64,000 bases of DNA from CAMDPA01 sp965223035 (GTDB taxonomy: Bacteria; Pseudomonadota; Alphaproteobacteria; Rhizobiales; Hyphomicrobiaceae), in contig OZ244980.1 in the NCBI GenBank assembly GCA_965223035.1, forward strand, positions 1 through 64,000. Reading direction: 5' to 3'. Each line of letters starts with the position of its first letter. Positions within the stretch are counted from its first letter, which is position 1. Below the pieces are notes generated by a model. That model did not search any database. It had not been told where the DNA came from and saw only the letters and a list, made by a program, of their open reading frames with translations. Positions 34,287 through 42,956 of this stretch are shown piece by piece. The translations under genes and the position numbers were made by a program.

Positions 34287-34330
34287 TAGAGCGTTTCAGT
34301 GTTGGCTGGAACGATCCGGCCCCGACCGGG
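34287..34330. repeat. F2 repeat end fragment
   Basis: TTAGAGCGTTTCAGTGTTGG then CTGGAACGATCCGGCCCCG. This is the F2 terminal block in the orientation seen at 36126, here without the remainder of the element. The 90 bp between it and leuD show nothing else. Confidence 0.55.
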
Positions 34331-34419
34331 TCAGCCAATGCTACGCTTGCGCTGGTCGCCGGGTGGGCGGGCCTGGCAACGGCTGCAGCGTTGCCCGCTG
34401 GGCGGCTTGAAGCGTCGGC

Positions 34420-35025
34420 TCAGTGCCAGGGGCGATGCACCCGGTGCTTGTCCTCGTGGGATTTGATGGCGTGCTCACGATCCAGCGTGAGCCCGATGTC
34501 ATCGTGCCCGTTGAGCAGACAATGCTTCCGGAAGCTATCGACATCGAATTTAATCACCCCGCCGTCGGGACCGCGGATCTCCTGGTTCTCAAGGTCAATC
34601 GTCATCGTCGCATTGGCGCCGCGCGACGCATCGTCCATCAGCTTCTCCAGCTCCTCGGGCGACACCTTGATCGGAAGGATGCCGTTCTGGAAGCAGTTGT
34701 TGAAGAAGATGTCGGCGAACGAGGTTGAGATCACGCAGCGAATGCCAAAGTCCGCGAGTGCCCAAGGCGCATGTTCCCTGGACGAGCCGCATCCGAAGTT
34801 ATCGCCGGCAATCAGGATCTTGGCATCTTTGTAGGCCGGATTGTTGAGCACAAAATCAGCGCGCTCATTGCCATCAGCATCGTAACGCAGCTCCGAGAGA
34901 AGGTACTTGCCCAAGCCGGTCCGCTTCAAGGTTTTGAGGTGCACGGCGGGGATGATCATGTCGGTATCGACATTGATCATTGGCAGTGGTGCTGCCACAC
35001 CGGTCAGGGTGGTGAACTTCTCCAT
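34420..35025 (-). CDS. leuD: 3-isopropylmalate dehydratase small subunit
   Basis: 201 residues. Family motifs are [19 protein letters not shown] (about 15-33), [17 protein letters not shown] (about 74-90) and the swivel-domain region [20 protein letters not shown]. With LeuC it isomerises 2- to 3-isopropylmalate in leucine synthesis. GGAGATCTGTCG precedes the ATG. It is on the same strand as leuC (37231-38643) but two other genes, the metallopeptidase-like and methyltransferase genes, lie between. Confidence 0.97.
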   Translation of the reverse strand: MEKFTTLTGVAAPLPMINVDTDMIIPAVHLKTLKRTGLGKYLLSELRYDADGNERADFVLNNPAYKDAKILIAGDNFGCGSSREHAPWALADFGIRCVISTSFADIFFNNCFQNGILPIKVSPEELEKLMDDASRGANATMTIDLENQEIRGPDGGVIKFDVDSFRKHCLLNGHDDIGLTLDREHAIKSHEDKHRVHRPWH

Positions 35026-35109
35026 CGACAGATCTCCTCATGCGGCCAGTGCATGCCCAGGACAACAGTTATCCACACTGCGCGACGCGCGCAACCTGGG
35101 CCAGAGTCG

Positions 35110-35631
35110 TTACCACACCTTCTTGTCCGCGTAGCACTTGCGCATGTAATCGCAGCGATTGGCGCCCGAGAAATGCATGCTGTCTGCCTTCGCTGGCGCA
35201 ATGAACCGACATACCTGGTTGAGCCCCTCCGGCGTGAGCCAACCCTCGCGGCGCCCACGCTGGACCGCGAAGCAGTCCGCCGTCTCCTCGTCGGGGCCGC
35301 GGAATTGGTGACCACATTCGTGTGCGTGAATCCACAGCTTCACCGCCGTGGGCACGCGCGCCAACAGCCGCGGATTGAGGATCAGGAAGCCAGGATAGGC
35401 CGCGCCATAATCGTCGAGATTGTTATCGAGGACGGTCGGCCGACGGCCACAGATCACCCGGCGGCTGTCCAACTTCAGGCCCCCCGGCCTAACGATGGTC
35501 GCGCCGTTGCCAACATGATCGACATATTCCTTCGGCGTTGGCGGTCCGCTCGATTTGAGACCCGTGGCCGTCAATGGAATAACGATGATTGCGACAAGCA
35601 ACGCGAACAGCATGCAATAGCGGTTCGTCAT
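35110..35631 (-). CDS. Exported protein with an HExxH-like zinc-protease motif
   Basis: 173 residues from the ATG at 35631 (MTNRYCMLFALLVAIIVIPL), a good signal peptide or anchor; a longer frame to 35769 starts in non-conserved sequence. The centre reads LWIHAHECGHQFRGPDEETADCFAVQRGRREGWL in successive blocks; HECGH fits HExxH, with the later EETADCFAVQ Glu/Asp as a candidate third ligand, as in gluzincins. Five further cysteines (VICGRR, QVCRFI, RCDYMRKCY) suggest disulfides in the periplasm. I know this only as a putative metallopeptidase-like hypothetical protein. Confidence 0.7.
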   Translation of the reverse strand: MTNRYCMLFALLVAIIVIPLTATGLKSSGPPTPKEYVDHVGNGATIVRPGGLKLDSRRVICGRRPTVLDNNLDDYGAAYPGFLILNPRLLARVPTAVKLWIHAHECGHQFRGPDEETADCFAVQRGRREGWLTPEGLNQVCRFIAPAKADSMHFSGANRCDYMRKCYADKKVW

Positions 35632-35908
35632 GACAATCGGCCCAACCCGTCTCTTGCCCCTGACCCTGTGTCGGAATGTGCCTTGCGCCGGCCGGAAATT
35701 CAATGTCCGGTTTGACGACGCAAGCGCCGAATACCGGAACTGGCAACGGTCCGGTTCGGCCAAGTCCAACGCGAAAAATCACTCTCGGCAGTATCAATGG
35801 GAGCATAACTGTTCATTACTTATACAGTCCTAAAGGCTGCGGTGCTGATGAGTTGTTGTACATTTGACACGCATGCGCCGCGTCCATGACACGCCTGGGG
35901 ATGTCAAG
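35632..35908. other. Intergenic, nothing recognised
   Basis: About 280 bp upstream of the exported protein gene. The part around 35800-35870 is relatively A/T-rich (ACTGTTCATTACTTATACAG), plausible for the promoter of the minus-strand gene, but no boxes can be assigned safely. Confidence 0.4.
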
Positions 35909-35972
35909 CTAGATCATCGCGCCTTAAATCGGAACCGCAACGCCGATTCCGATGAAAGGCAGGTTGCTCTAG
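35909..35972. repeat. F1 repeat, single-hairpin form (copy 8)
   Basis: A 64-bp CTAG-bounded element. The left arm is CTAGATCATCGCGCC and the right arm ends GGCAGGTTGCTCTAG. The loop-side arm GCCGATTCCGATGAAAGG matches the left less well than in copy 1. Confidence 0.88.
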
Positions 35973-36125
35973 GGTGCGCCGGTATCCCCCGCTGCGTTGC
36001 GACTCCATCGACAACGATTTTGGCCGGGTAGACTGAAATCATGGCCAATTTGGTACGGCCAGGCCGATAGGCCCAAGCGAACCCGGCATGGCAAACTGGT
36101 GCATCCGTGGGGCGGCCACCGCCGT

Positions 36126-36180
36126 TCAGAGCGTTTCGGTGTGAGCTGGAACCATCCCGCTCCGCCGCCTGAGGCGGACA
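36126..36180. repeat. F2 repeat end fragment
   Basis: AGAGCGTTTCGGTGTGAGCT, GGAACCATCCCGCTCC, then the small palindrome CCGCCTGAGGCGG. It is a short F2 copy missing its middle. It directly abuts an F1 double hairpin. Confidence 0.65.
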
Positions 36181-36184
36181 CGCG

Positions 36185-36323
36185 CTCGATCATCGTGCCT
36201 TAAGTGGGACGCGCAAAGTCGGTTCCCATTTAGGGCACGACGATGATCGCCCTTAATGGGCAGAGCGACTTTCTGCTGTTGATCGGGATCGTTCCGATCC
36301 CGATCAACAGCAGGTTGCTCTAG
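36185..36323. repeat. F1 repeat, double-hairpin form, degenerate (copy 9), supplies the methyltransferase stop codon
   Basis: CTCGATCATCGTGCC ... GGGCACGACGATGATCG, linker CCCTTAATGGGCAGAG, then GACTTTCTGCTG ... CAGCAGGTTGCTCTAG. The final CTAG holds, on the minus strand, the TAG stop of the methyltransferase gene (36320-36322). Confidence 0.82.
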
Positions 36324-37141
36324 GGCCGGCGGGCAATCAGGACGAGCTCGCGCAGGGTGAAGCCCCAGTCGTCCTGGTGCTGCGGTCCCTCGGCCGGTCG
36401 CGGCTGTGGCTGCAAAAATGCGGCCAAACATGGATCGGCCGTGCGCAGCATCTGATCGAGCTGGGAGCGGCGGTCGCTCGGGACGGCCATCGTCTTGCAC
36501 CAAGCGCCAAACACCATCGCCTTCGACATGATCTCTTGATGGCAGATACGCAGCCCCGAGGTTGCCAGCAAGCCGCGCCAGGCCGCCGCCGTCAGGGCGC
36601 GGCCGTGCGAGGGATCGCGAATTTTTTCGAACAGATTATAGGCGACGTCCGCCGCGGCGAGCTGATCGGCAGAAAAGCCGGGCGTCGTTGCCGCGTCAGG
36701 GGCGATGTTATCGACCAGTGCAAACGTGCCACCGGGCACCAGCACGCGGGCCACCTCATTGATGAATCTTGGCACGTCGTCAAAATGATGCGGCGCAATT
36801 CGGCAGCTGACAAGATCGAAGGTGGCGTCGGCAAACGGCAGGGCCTCGGCGTCAGCCACGCTGGTTGCCACGTTGCCAAGGCCTTTGCCAGCTGCCAACT
36901 TGGCTGTCTCGGCCAGCATTGGCTCGGTGATGTCGGTGGCCGTTACCTGCGCCACGTAGGGCGCGAACGCCAGCGCCATGTGGCCGGCCCCGGTGGCGAT
37001 GTCGAGCGCTCGCCAGTCCGGTTGCGGGGCCACCAACGCGACGACCCGGGCCAAGCTCGCGCCATCCGCGTGCGGTGCCGATGTCACGTAGTTCGCCGCG
37101 TTGGCACCGAATTGCCGCTGCACCAGGCTTTTATCAGGCAT
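36320..37141 (-). CDS. Class I SAM-dependent methyltransferase (UbiE/MenG-like)
   Basis: 273 residues. SAM-binding motif I is LDIATGAGHMALAFAP (about 46-61), motif II/acidic loop is VTATDITEPML, and the post-I block VADAEALPFADATFDLVSCR is typical of the Methyltransf_11 fold. It is followed by VARVLVPGGTFALVDNIAP. The closest familiar group is ubiquinone/menaquinone-type C-methyltransferases, but the substrate cannot be told. It lies between leuC and leuD on their strand. The stop codon is in the edge of an F1 element. Confidence 0.88.
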   Translation of the reverse strand: MPDKSLVQRQFGANAANYVTSAPHADGASLARVVALVAPQPDWRALDIATGAGHMALAFAPYVAQVTATDITEPMLAETAKLAAGKGLGNVATSVADAEALPFADATFDLVSCRIAPHHFDDVPRFINEVARVLVPGGTFALVDNIAPDAATTPGFSADQLAAADVAYNLFEKIRDPSHGRALTAAAWRGLLATSGLRICHQEIMSKAMVFGAWCKTMAVPSDRRSQLDQMLRTADPCLAAFLQPQPRPAEGPQHQDDWGFTLRELVLIARRP

Positions 37142-37230
37142 CGGCGGACCGCCTCATAAAGCGACGCGCGAGCAGCCACCGGAGCGACCTGATCGGTGGG
37201 CGGCTTGGCGCGTTCGTACAGGACCGGTTG

Positions 37231-38643
37231 TCACGTCCAGTCGCGCACGTCGACGAAGTGACCAGCGATCGCCGCGGCCGCGGCCATGGCCGGCGACACC
37301 AGATGGGTGCGACCACGGGGGCCCTGTCGCCCCTCGAAATTGCGGTTGGATGTCGATGCACAACGCTCGCCTGGCCGCAGCTTGTCGGCGTTCATGGCCA
37401 GACACATCGAGCAACCCGGCTCGCGCCACTCGAAGCCGGCATCCGTGAAGATCTTGTGCAGCCCTTCCGCCTCGGCCTGCGCCTTGACCAGGCCCGAGCC
37501 CGGCACGACCAAGGCGTTGACACGCTCGGAAACGGTTTGGCCTTGGGCGACCTTCGCCGCCTCGCGCAGGTCCTCGATCCGGCTGTTGGTGCAGGAACCG
37601 ATGAACACGCGATCGATCGCCAAGTCGGTGATCTTCTCACCACCGCTGAGCCCCATGTAGTCGAGCGACCGCTGGGCCGACCTGCGTTTGTCCTCGTCCT
37701 GAATCTCCGACAGCTCCGGCACCTTGCCGGTGACGCTGGTCACCTGCTCGGGACTGGTGCCCCAGGTGACCAGCGGCGCCAGATTGGACGCGTCGATGCG
37801 GACATGGGCGTCGAAGTGGGCCTCCGGATCGGAGTGCAAGGTCTGCCAATGCCGCATGGCATGATCCCAGTCGGCGCCTTTGGGGGCTTTTGGCCGGTCC
37901 TTGAGATAGGCATAGGTCTTTTGGTCGGGCGCGATCAGACCGGCTCGGGCGCCGGCTTCAATGCTCATATTGCAAACCGTCATGCGGCCTTCCATCGACA
38001 GGTCTGTGATCGCTTCGCCATCGTATTCGATCACGTGTCCGGTGCCGCCCGCGGTGCCGATCTCGCCGATGATCGCCAGAATGATGTCTTTCGCGAACAG
38101 CCCGTGCGGTAGCTTACCGTCCACGGTGATCCGCATGTTCTTGGATTTTTTTTGCAGCAGGGTTTGGGTCGCCAGGACGTGTTCCACCTCCGACGTGCCG
38201 ATCCCGTGGGCCAGCGCCCCGAAGGCGCCATGGGTCGCGGTATGGCTGTCCCCACACACCAAGGTCGTGCCCGGCAGCGTGAAGCCCTGCTCTGGACCGA
38301 TCACATGCACAATGCCCTGCCGCTCGTCGAATTCATGGTAGTACTCAAGATCAAAGTGCTCGGCGTTTTCGGCGAGATAGGCAATCTGGGCGACGCTGTG
38401 GTGATCGTCATTGGGCAGCGTCCGGTCCGTCGTCGGCACGTTGTGATCAACGACCAACAGCGTCCGGTGCGGCGCCCTCACCCTGCGTCCGGCCATCCGC
38501 AATCCCTCGAACGCCTGGGGAGACGTGACCTCATGGACCAGATGGCGATCGATATAAAGGAGGCAGGTTCCGTCCGGCTTACGCTCGATGATATGGTCTT
38601 CGAAAATCTTGTCATAAAGTGTCGTTGCGGGCACCTTGATCAC
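37231..38643 (-). CDS. leuC: 3-isopropylmalate dehydratase large subunit
   Basis: 470 residues of the aconitase family. The [4Fe-4S] cysteines are in [13 protein letters not shown] (near residue 347) and [13 protein letters not shown] (near 405). [21 protein letters not shown] and DHNVPTTDR are substrate-binding signatures. Translation appears to start at GTG (38643), preceded by GAGAAGAGA. A second in-frame GTG lies three codons on. It acts with LeuD at 34420-35025. The 90-bp spacer to the methyltransferase suggests one transcript may include leuC, methyltransferase and perhaps leuD. Confidence 0.97.
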   Translation of the reverse strand: MIKVPATTLYDKIFEDHIIERKPDGTCLLYIDRHLVHEVTSPQAFEGLRMAGRRVRAPHRTLLVVDHNVPTTDRTLPNDDHHSVAQIAYLAENAEHFDLEYYHEFDERQGIVHVIGPEQGFTLPGTTLVCGDSHTATHGAFGALAHGIGTSEVEHVLATQTLLQKKSKNMRITVDGKLPHGLFAKDIILAIIGEIGTAGGTGHVIEYDGEAITDLSMEGRMTVCNMSIEAGARAGLIAPDQKTYAYLKDRPKAPKGADWDHAMRHWQTLHSDPEAHFDAHVRIDASNLAPLVTWGTSPEQVTSVTGKVPELSEIQDEDKRRSAQRSLDYMGLSGGEKITDLAIDRVFIGSCTNSRIEDLREAAKVAQGQTVSERVNALVVPGSGLVKAQAEAEGLHKIFTDAGFEWREPGCSMCLAMNADKLRPGERCASTSNRNFEGRQGPRGRTHLVSPAMAAAAAIAGHFVDVRDWT

Positions 38644-38710
38644 TCTCTTCTCGGGCGTTGCAGGGAACTGACAGCTTTACTTAGAGCTAGATGCAGCACG
38701 GCTCAAGATG

Positions 38711-38774
38711 CTAGCTCATCGCGCCTTAAATCGGAACCGCAAAGCCGGTTCCGATTTAAGGCAGGTTGCTCTAG
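38711..38774. repeat. F1 repeat, single-hairpin form (copy 10)
   Basis: A 64-bp element, CTAGCTCATCGCGCC to GGCAGGTTGCTCTAG, with perfect core arms CCTTAAATCGGAACCG and CGGTTCCGATTTAAGG. It lies upstream of leuC and directly abuts an F2 copy. Confidence 0.9.
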
Positions 38775-38775
38775 C

Positions 38776-38890
38776 TCAGTTCCGCCTTAGGCGAACTCGC
38801 CTTGCCGGCCGGCTTCCCGCCCGGCCATCCACAACAGCGTGCCATGGGTTGACTGGGTGGGCGAGCGGGATGTTCCAGCTCACCGTGAAT
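38776..38890. repeat. F2 repeat (copy)
   Basis: CAGTTCCGCCTTAGGCG, GCCGGCCGGCTTCCCGCCC, GTGCCATGGGTTGACTGGG and GCGAGCGGGATGTTCCAGC, in the usual F2 order, fused to the F1 copy before it and followed by a 12-bp tandem array. Confidence 0.7.
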
Positions 38891-38909
38891 GTCATGGGTC
38901 GGGCTCGCC

Positions 38910-39004
38910 GGGCCTAAGCGCGGGCCTAAGCGCGGGCCTGAGTGCGGGCCTGAGTGCGGGCCTGAGTGCGAGCCTGAGTGCGGGCCTGAGTGCGAGCCTG
39001 AGCG
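38910..39004. repeat. 12-bp tandem repeat array
   Basis: About eight head-to-tail units of GCGGGCCTGAGT. The first two read GCGGGCCTAAGC-like and later units vary at one position (GCGAGCCTGAGT). No gene runs through it that I would accept. An array this regular is likely to vary in copy number between strains. Confidence 0.88.
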
Positions 39005-39021
39005 GATGCGATCGAGCGCAC

Positions 39022-39048
39022 AAAAAAACCGGGCACAGTGGCCCGGTT
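39022..39048 (-). terminator. Rho-independent terminator after the LysR gene
   Basis: Read on the minus strand: stem AACCGGGC / GCCCGGTT (8 bp) with a 6-nt loop, followed by a run of seven T. It lies 165 bp past the LysR stop codon and is oriented to end that transcript. Confidence 0.85.
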
Positions 39049-39212
39049 GTCAGTCAGGTCTCGCCCCGAAGGGCAAGTGAAGGCGTCAAAGGGAGGGTAC
39101 TGCCTTCAAAGCTGTCCGTCACAGCTAATAAAAAGTATCTGCCTAAAAGGTGCTTTTCGCAAGATGACTGAACGCATGTGAGATATGCGGCAACTGCATA
39201 TGGCGCCGACAA

Positions 39213-40103
39213 CTAGTATTTCAGCTGACGCGCCTTGCTGACCAGGAAGTCACGCAATACTTGAATTTTTTTGGCCGTCTTGAGTTCCTCGGGATACACG
39301 AAGATCAAGGGTACCGTCGGGAAATCGACGTTCTCCAACACCGGGACGAGTTCGCTCTCCTCCTCGGTGAGATAATCCGGGATCATGCCGATGCCGATGC
39401 CGGAGCGGATGGCGTACTTGATGGCGACGACGGAGTTGGCGCGCAGGACCGGGCGCCGGGGCGAGCCGTCCTTGCGATCGGCGGTTTCCAGCCAGCGGAC
39501 AAACGACAAGTGAGGCGCCGGCGTGCCGCTGTAGGAAATGATGCGGTGATGGTCGAGATCGGCTAGCGACCTGGGTACGCCAAAGCGTCGGACATAATGC
39601 GTCGACGCGAACGCGCGCATCGGTATCTTTGCAATCTGCCGACGGATCAGGTCGGCCTGCTCCGGCTCGTGTGTCCAGATCGCCGCATCGGCCTCGCGCA
39701 TGGCGATGTCGAGCTGTTCATCGTTGAGGATGATCTCAACCCGTATCTCGGGATAGAGTTCCAGGAACTCTCGCAGCCGCTGGGTGACCCATACCGTACC
39801 CAGACCGACTGCGGCCGTGATCCGGACGTCGCCGGTGGGCTTGGTGGTGGCATCGGTCAACAGCGTTTCGGCGGTATGAAGCTTTTGCATCACCTCGTCG
39901 GCGGTGCGAAATAAAAGTTCGCCCTGCTCAGTGAGCACCAAGCCGCGCGCATGGCGGTGGAACAGTGCGACCCCTAAGTCCTTCTCCAGGCTCGAAACCT
40001 GCCGACTGACCGCGGACTGGCTCATGCGCAGCCCGTCTCCAGCATGCGTGAAGCTGCCGGCTTGGGCCGCGGCGTGGAAGATACGTAGCTTGTCCCAGTC
40101 CAT
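39213..40103 (-). CDS. LysR-family transcriptional regulator (LsrB/VtlR-like)
   Basis: 296 residues from the ATG at 40103 (MDWDKLRIFHAAAQAGSFT), with GGAAGAT just upstream; a longer frame to 40199 is not family sequence. The winged helix-turn-helix at 5-65 includes SQSAVSRQVSSLEKDLGVALF and FHRHARGLVLTEQGE. The effector domain begins at about 92. The N-terminal WDKLRIFHAAA pattern and overall sequence resemble the LsrB/VtlR group of Rhizobiales, which govern redox, envelope and small-RNA functions. The targets here cannot be inferred. Confidence 0.9.
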   Translation of the reverse strand: MDWDKLRIFHAAAQAGSFTHAGDGLRMSQSAVSRQVSSLEKDLGVALFHRHARGLVLTEQGELLFRTADEVMQKLHTAETLLTDATTKPTGDVRITAAVGLGTVWVTQRLREFLELYPEIRVEIILNDEQLDIAMREADAAIWTHEPEQADLIRRQIAKIPMRAFASTHYVRRFGVPRSLADLDHHRIISYSGTPAPHLSFVRWLETADRKDGSPRRPVLRANSVVAIKYAIRSGIGIGMIPDYLTEEESELVPVLENVDFPTVPLIFVYPEELKTAKKIQVLRDFLVSKARQLKY

Positions 40104-40626
40104 ATCTTCCGTCCCTTGTAGTCCATCGCAACGGGGTCTCGGCCATCGACCCGCGCGTGATGGCAGGTGGGCCGTGGCTCGGCCTCGATCGGAATCCATG
40201 AGCCGGCACTGACGGATAGGCCGACGGGCGGGAACGTCGCTCGGTTATCTTCGGCGTGCGCGAGGGTCGCCGATTGCTCTGGGCGATCACTTTAACCCTC
40301 ACCACAGTAAGCATTGCATGCGCCAATTCAAGGGTCGTCGACATTTTAGGCGACGGACAGGCCGCTGATTACTTGTGACGTTCGGCTTGATACCAAAGTC
40401 TCAGCGCCCCCAACGCTCGCCTCGCAGCGTGCGCGACGGGGTGGTCGCGTCGCTGGGCAGCCGTGCACAGAAATCTGGCAGGCGACACCGTAATGTCGAA
40501 GACATGGTAACGATCGGCCCCTAAACACCGATGGAGGGCCGTTGAGGTCCTGTGCCGTCGGGATTGGATGGTGACCCCTGTGCCGGGTCGCCGGCAGGCG
40601 GGCCAGCCGATTGGGGTGCGAAGCCG
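40104..40626. other. Intergenic, nothing recognised
   Basis: About 520 bp between the divergent LysR gene and a hypothetical membrane protein. LysR autoregulatory T-N11-A boxes may exist close to 40103, but I do not see one convincing enough to report. Open frames here carry no known family. Confidence 0.4.
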
Positions 40627-41214
40627 ATGAACAAAGCTAAGAAGTCCGGCACCGCCCGGCGCTTGGTACCAGACCCTTTGGCCTTGCTTTTGCCCGCGCT
40701 CTCGGCGCTGGGCGCCATTGCCTCCATCGCGGCGGTCAATTGGGTTGGTCAGGATGATACTGACGATCGGAGCAAGTCGCGACGCAAGTCGGGCATGGTG
40801 TTGCGCGACCTAGAGAACTGTTGTCTCGGGTTGCAGGAAATCTTCCGACGCTTCCAACGCTATCCTGGGCTGTTCGGAGGCGCGAGCCCGTCGGCCTCGA
40901 CGCCGATGAAGTTTGGGCTCAGCGGACCGCCCGTGACAGCGTCGGATGTGCGCGCGCACAGGCAATTGATCAACGATGTCGCAAGTATGCTGGTGCTCGC
41001 CTCGCACAACAGCCAAGAAGCGATGTCGGCGATCGAGGACGGCGAGATTGATGCACCAGAGGACGTCTTTTTCGGGTTCAGCGAACAACAGGACGCGCTC
41101 AACCAGCTGATCCAGCAACGGGCTGCATTTAAGCCGACCATCGACATGGGACTGGAGGTCGCGGGCAGGCTCATCACCCTTGTCCGCGCGCTTAAGACCT
41201 ACAAGGTCAGCTGA
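40627..41214 (+). CDS. Hypothetical protein with one predicted membrane segment
   Basis: 195 residues from the ATG at 40627 (MNKAKKSGTARRLVPDPLAL); the frame is open back to 40552, but the preceding residues are low-complexity Gly/Pro/Ala. One hydrophobic segment (residues 15-42, LALLLPALSALGAIASIAAV) follows a basic N-terminus and suggests a signal anchor. The rest is soluble and helical, with VASMLVLASHNSQEAMSAIE and FGFSEQQDALNQLIQQRAAF. I recognise no family. It is 278 bp before sdhB on the same strand. Confidence 0.6.
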   Translation: MNKAKKSGTARRLVPDPLALLLPALSALGAIASIAAVNWVGQDDTDDRSKSRRKSGMVLRDLENCCLGLQEIFRRFQRYPGLFGGASPSASTPMKFGLSGPPVTASDVRAHRQLINDVASMLVLASHNSQEAMSAIEDGEIDAPEDVFFGFSEQQDALNQLIQQRAAFKPTIDMGLEVAGRLITLVRALKTYKVS

Positions 41215-41492
41215 TGCTGAGATGCGGCTGACCGTGGTTGAGGCGCGCCCATTGGTCGTCGTCGAGACGCCCTCGATGGCGTTGAGGCGGGCCGTCGCGT
41301 GCGTTGACAGCGGTGGGTTGGCAGGTCAAGACAACGCAGACGATCGCCGCTGATCGATTGCTGGGTCGACCGGCACCGCCACGGGCGCGCGCACGCTGCC
41401 GCCATTGCACGTTTGCGTGCGGGGGCGTCGGGCAGCCTTGCCGGCAGCCTCGCACTTGGAATTTGACCCGTTAACCACTGAGGACGAGCCCT

Positions 41493-42272
41493 ATGGTCCA
41501 GCTCACATTGCCGAGCAACTCCACAATTAAGACGGGCAAGCGCTGGAACACTGGCGAGGGCAAGGGCAAGTGGCGCGAGTTCCAGGTGTACCGGTGGAAT
41601 CCCGACGACGGTCAAAACCCGCAAGTGGATCGCTATCAGGTCGACCAAGAGTCTTGCGGGCCGATGGTGCTCGACGGGCTCATGAAAATTAAGAACGAGA
41701 TCGACTCCACGCTGACGTTTCGGCGCTCCTGCCGCGAGGGCATCTGCGGCTCGTGCTCGATGAACATCAACGGCACCAACAAACTCGCCTGTCTCACGCC
41801 CATTGAGGAGACGAGCGGCGCGGTGAAGATCTACCCGCTGCCGCACATGCGGGTGGTCAAGGACCTGGTGCCGGACATGACCAATTTTTATGCGCAGCAT
41901 CGCTCGATCGAGCCGTGGCTGAAAACGACCACCGCGACCCCGCCGCAGGAATGGCGACAATCCCGGCCGGATCGCGAACATTTGGACGGGCTCTACGAGT
42001 GCATCTTGTGTGCGTGTTGTTCGACGGCTTGCCCTAGCTACTGGTGGAATCAGGATCGCTATCTCGGACCTGCCGTGCTGCTGCAGGCCTATCGCTGGGT
42101 GGTCGACTCGCGCGATGAGGCAACTGGTGAGCGGCTCGACAGTTTGGAAGATCCGTTTCGCCTCTACCGATGCCACACCATCATGAATTGCGCTCAAGCC
42201 TGTCCAAAGGGGCTCAATCCCGCCAAGGCCATCGCTGAAATCAAAAAACTCATGGTTGAACGGCGGATTTGA
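41493..42272 (+). CDS. sdhB: Succinate dehydrogenase iron-sulfur subunit
   Basis: 259 residues with all three cluster motifs: [2Fe-2S] [15 protein letters not shown], and [4Fe-4S]/[3Fe-4S] [17 protein letters not shown] and [19 protein letters not shown]. It carries electrons from SdhA to quinone in complex II at the inner membrane. The chosen ATG gives the usual alphaproteobacterial N-terminus with a short basic leader. The expected sdhC, sdhD and sdhA genes are not upstream in this window, so sdhB stands apart from them or is transcribed alone. Confidence 0.97.
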   Translation: MVQLTLPSNSTIKTGKRWNTGEGKGKWREFQVYRWNPDDGQNPQVDRYQVDQESCGPMVLDGLMKIKNEIDSTLTFRRSCREGICGSCSMNINGTNKLACLTPIEETSGAVKIYPLPHMRVVKDLVPDMTNFYAQHRSIEPWLKTTTATPPQEWRQSRPDREHLDGLYECILCACCSTACPSYWWNQDRYLGPAVLLQAYRWVVDSRDEATGERLDSLEDPFRLYRCHTIMNCAQACPKGLNPAKAIAEIKKLMVERRI

Positions 42273-42516
42273 TCGGCCATGTCCCAGCGTTACCGCGACG
42301 AGGGTCAGCCTAACGCGCGTTCACTTTGCCAAGTGGAGGTTCGGGTCGCCTGCGCAATGGCGCGTGGATCGGTCCAGGTTGGTTCGACCTCGACGGTGGC
42401 GACAGAGCTGCAAGTCAGCACGCGCAGTGTCAGTCTTGGCTGACGTATGACCGGATCCTCAGAAAAGTGTGGATCACGTGCTTTCGGGGATTGGAAGTCC
42501 CTGGCGCGCGCGCCAG
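42273..42516. other. Intergenic after sdhB, nothing recognised
   Basis: About 240 bp between the sdhB stop and the convergent terminator of the histone-like gene. No plus-strand terminator is clear. CTGGCGCGCGCGCCAG at 42501-42516 is a short perfect palindrome and could be a weak hairpin for either strand. Confidence 0.5.
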
Positions 42517-42549
42517 AAAAAAACCGAGGACCGCCGTGCGAGCCCTCGG
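42517..42549 (-). terminator. Rho-independent terminator of the H1-like gene
   Basis: On the minus strand: CCGAGG ... CCTCGG stem (6 bp) with a 14-nt loop containing GCTCGCACGGCGGT, followed by seven T. It lies 60 bp downstream of the histone-like gene's stop and is oriented to end it. Confidence 0.75.
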
Positions 42550-42608
42550 ATTGAAGAAGTTGGGCACCTTAGAGATTGCTCGCCTGCCCCGCGAGCAAGT
42601 TCTCAGGC

Positions 42609-42866
42609 TTAGCCCTTCTTCGCCCGCGTCGTGGTCTTGCGAGCGGTCGACTTTGCAGGAGCCTTGGCAGCAGCCTTGCGCGCGGTCGTCTTGGCGGCCG
42701 ACGCAGCCGGCTTGCGTGCGGAGGTCGTCTTGCGAGCAGTCGTCTTACGAGCGGTCGTCTTACGAGCGGTTGTCTTACGCGCCGTGGTCTTCGCGGCGGC
42801 CTTGCGAGCCGGCGCCTTCTTCACGGCAGTCTTCTTCGCGGTTTTCTTCACAGCAGCTTTTGCCAT
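42609..42866 (-). CDS. H1-like Lys/Ala-rich DNA-binding protein
   Basis: 85 residues from the ATG at 42866 (MAKAAVKKTAKKTAVKKAP), preceded by GGGAGATACTGACT; a longer frame reaches 42965 but starts inside the promoter. Composition is almost only Lys, Ala, Thr and Arg. Four tandem TTARK units, encoded by 15-bp DNA repeats, lie between about residues 26 and 48. These histone H1-like proteins compact DNA non-specifically and are often abundant in alphaproteobacteria. Repeat number could vary between strains. It has its own promoter and terminator. Confidence 0.9.
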   Translation of the reverse strand: MAKAAVKKTAKKTAVKKAPARKAAAKTTARKTTARKTTARKTTARKTTSARKPAASAAKTTARKAAAKAPAKSTARKTTTRAKKG

Positions 42867-42924
42867 AGTCAGTATCTCCCATTGGCTTCGCGTCCGAAGT
42901 ATTGCGGACACTGGATTACCTTTT

Positions 42925-42953
42925 GCATAGCCAATTGATTCGTTGACAGTCAA
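42925..42953 (-). promoter_or_regulatory. Predicted sigma-70-type promoter of the H1-like gene
   Basis: On the minus strand TTGACT (-35, 42953-42948) is followed by exactly 17 bp and CTATGC (-10, 42930-42925). This fits the alphaproteobacterial housekeeping pattern (CTTGAC-N17-CTATAT), and transcription would begin near 42918, about 50 nt before the ATG. The surrounding 250 bp is markedly A/T-rich. Confidence 0.55.
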
Positions 42954-42956
42954 AAC

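Noticed and set aside
38910..39004. CRISPR array
   Set aside because: The units are 12 bp without spacers and no cas gene is present; it is a simple tandem repeat.
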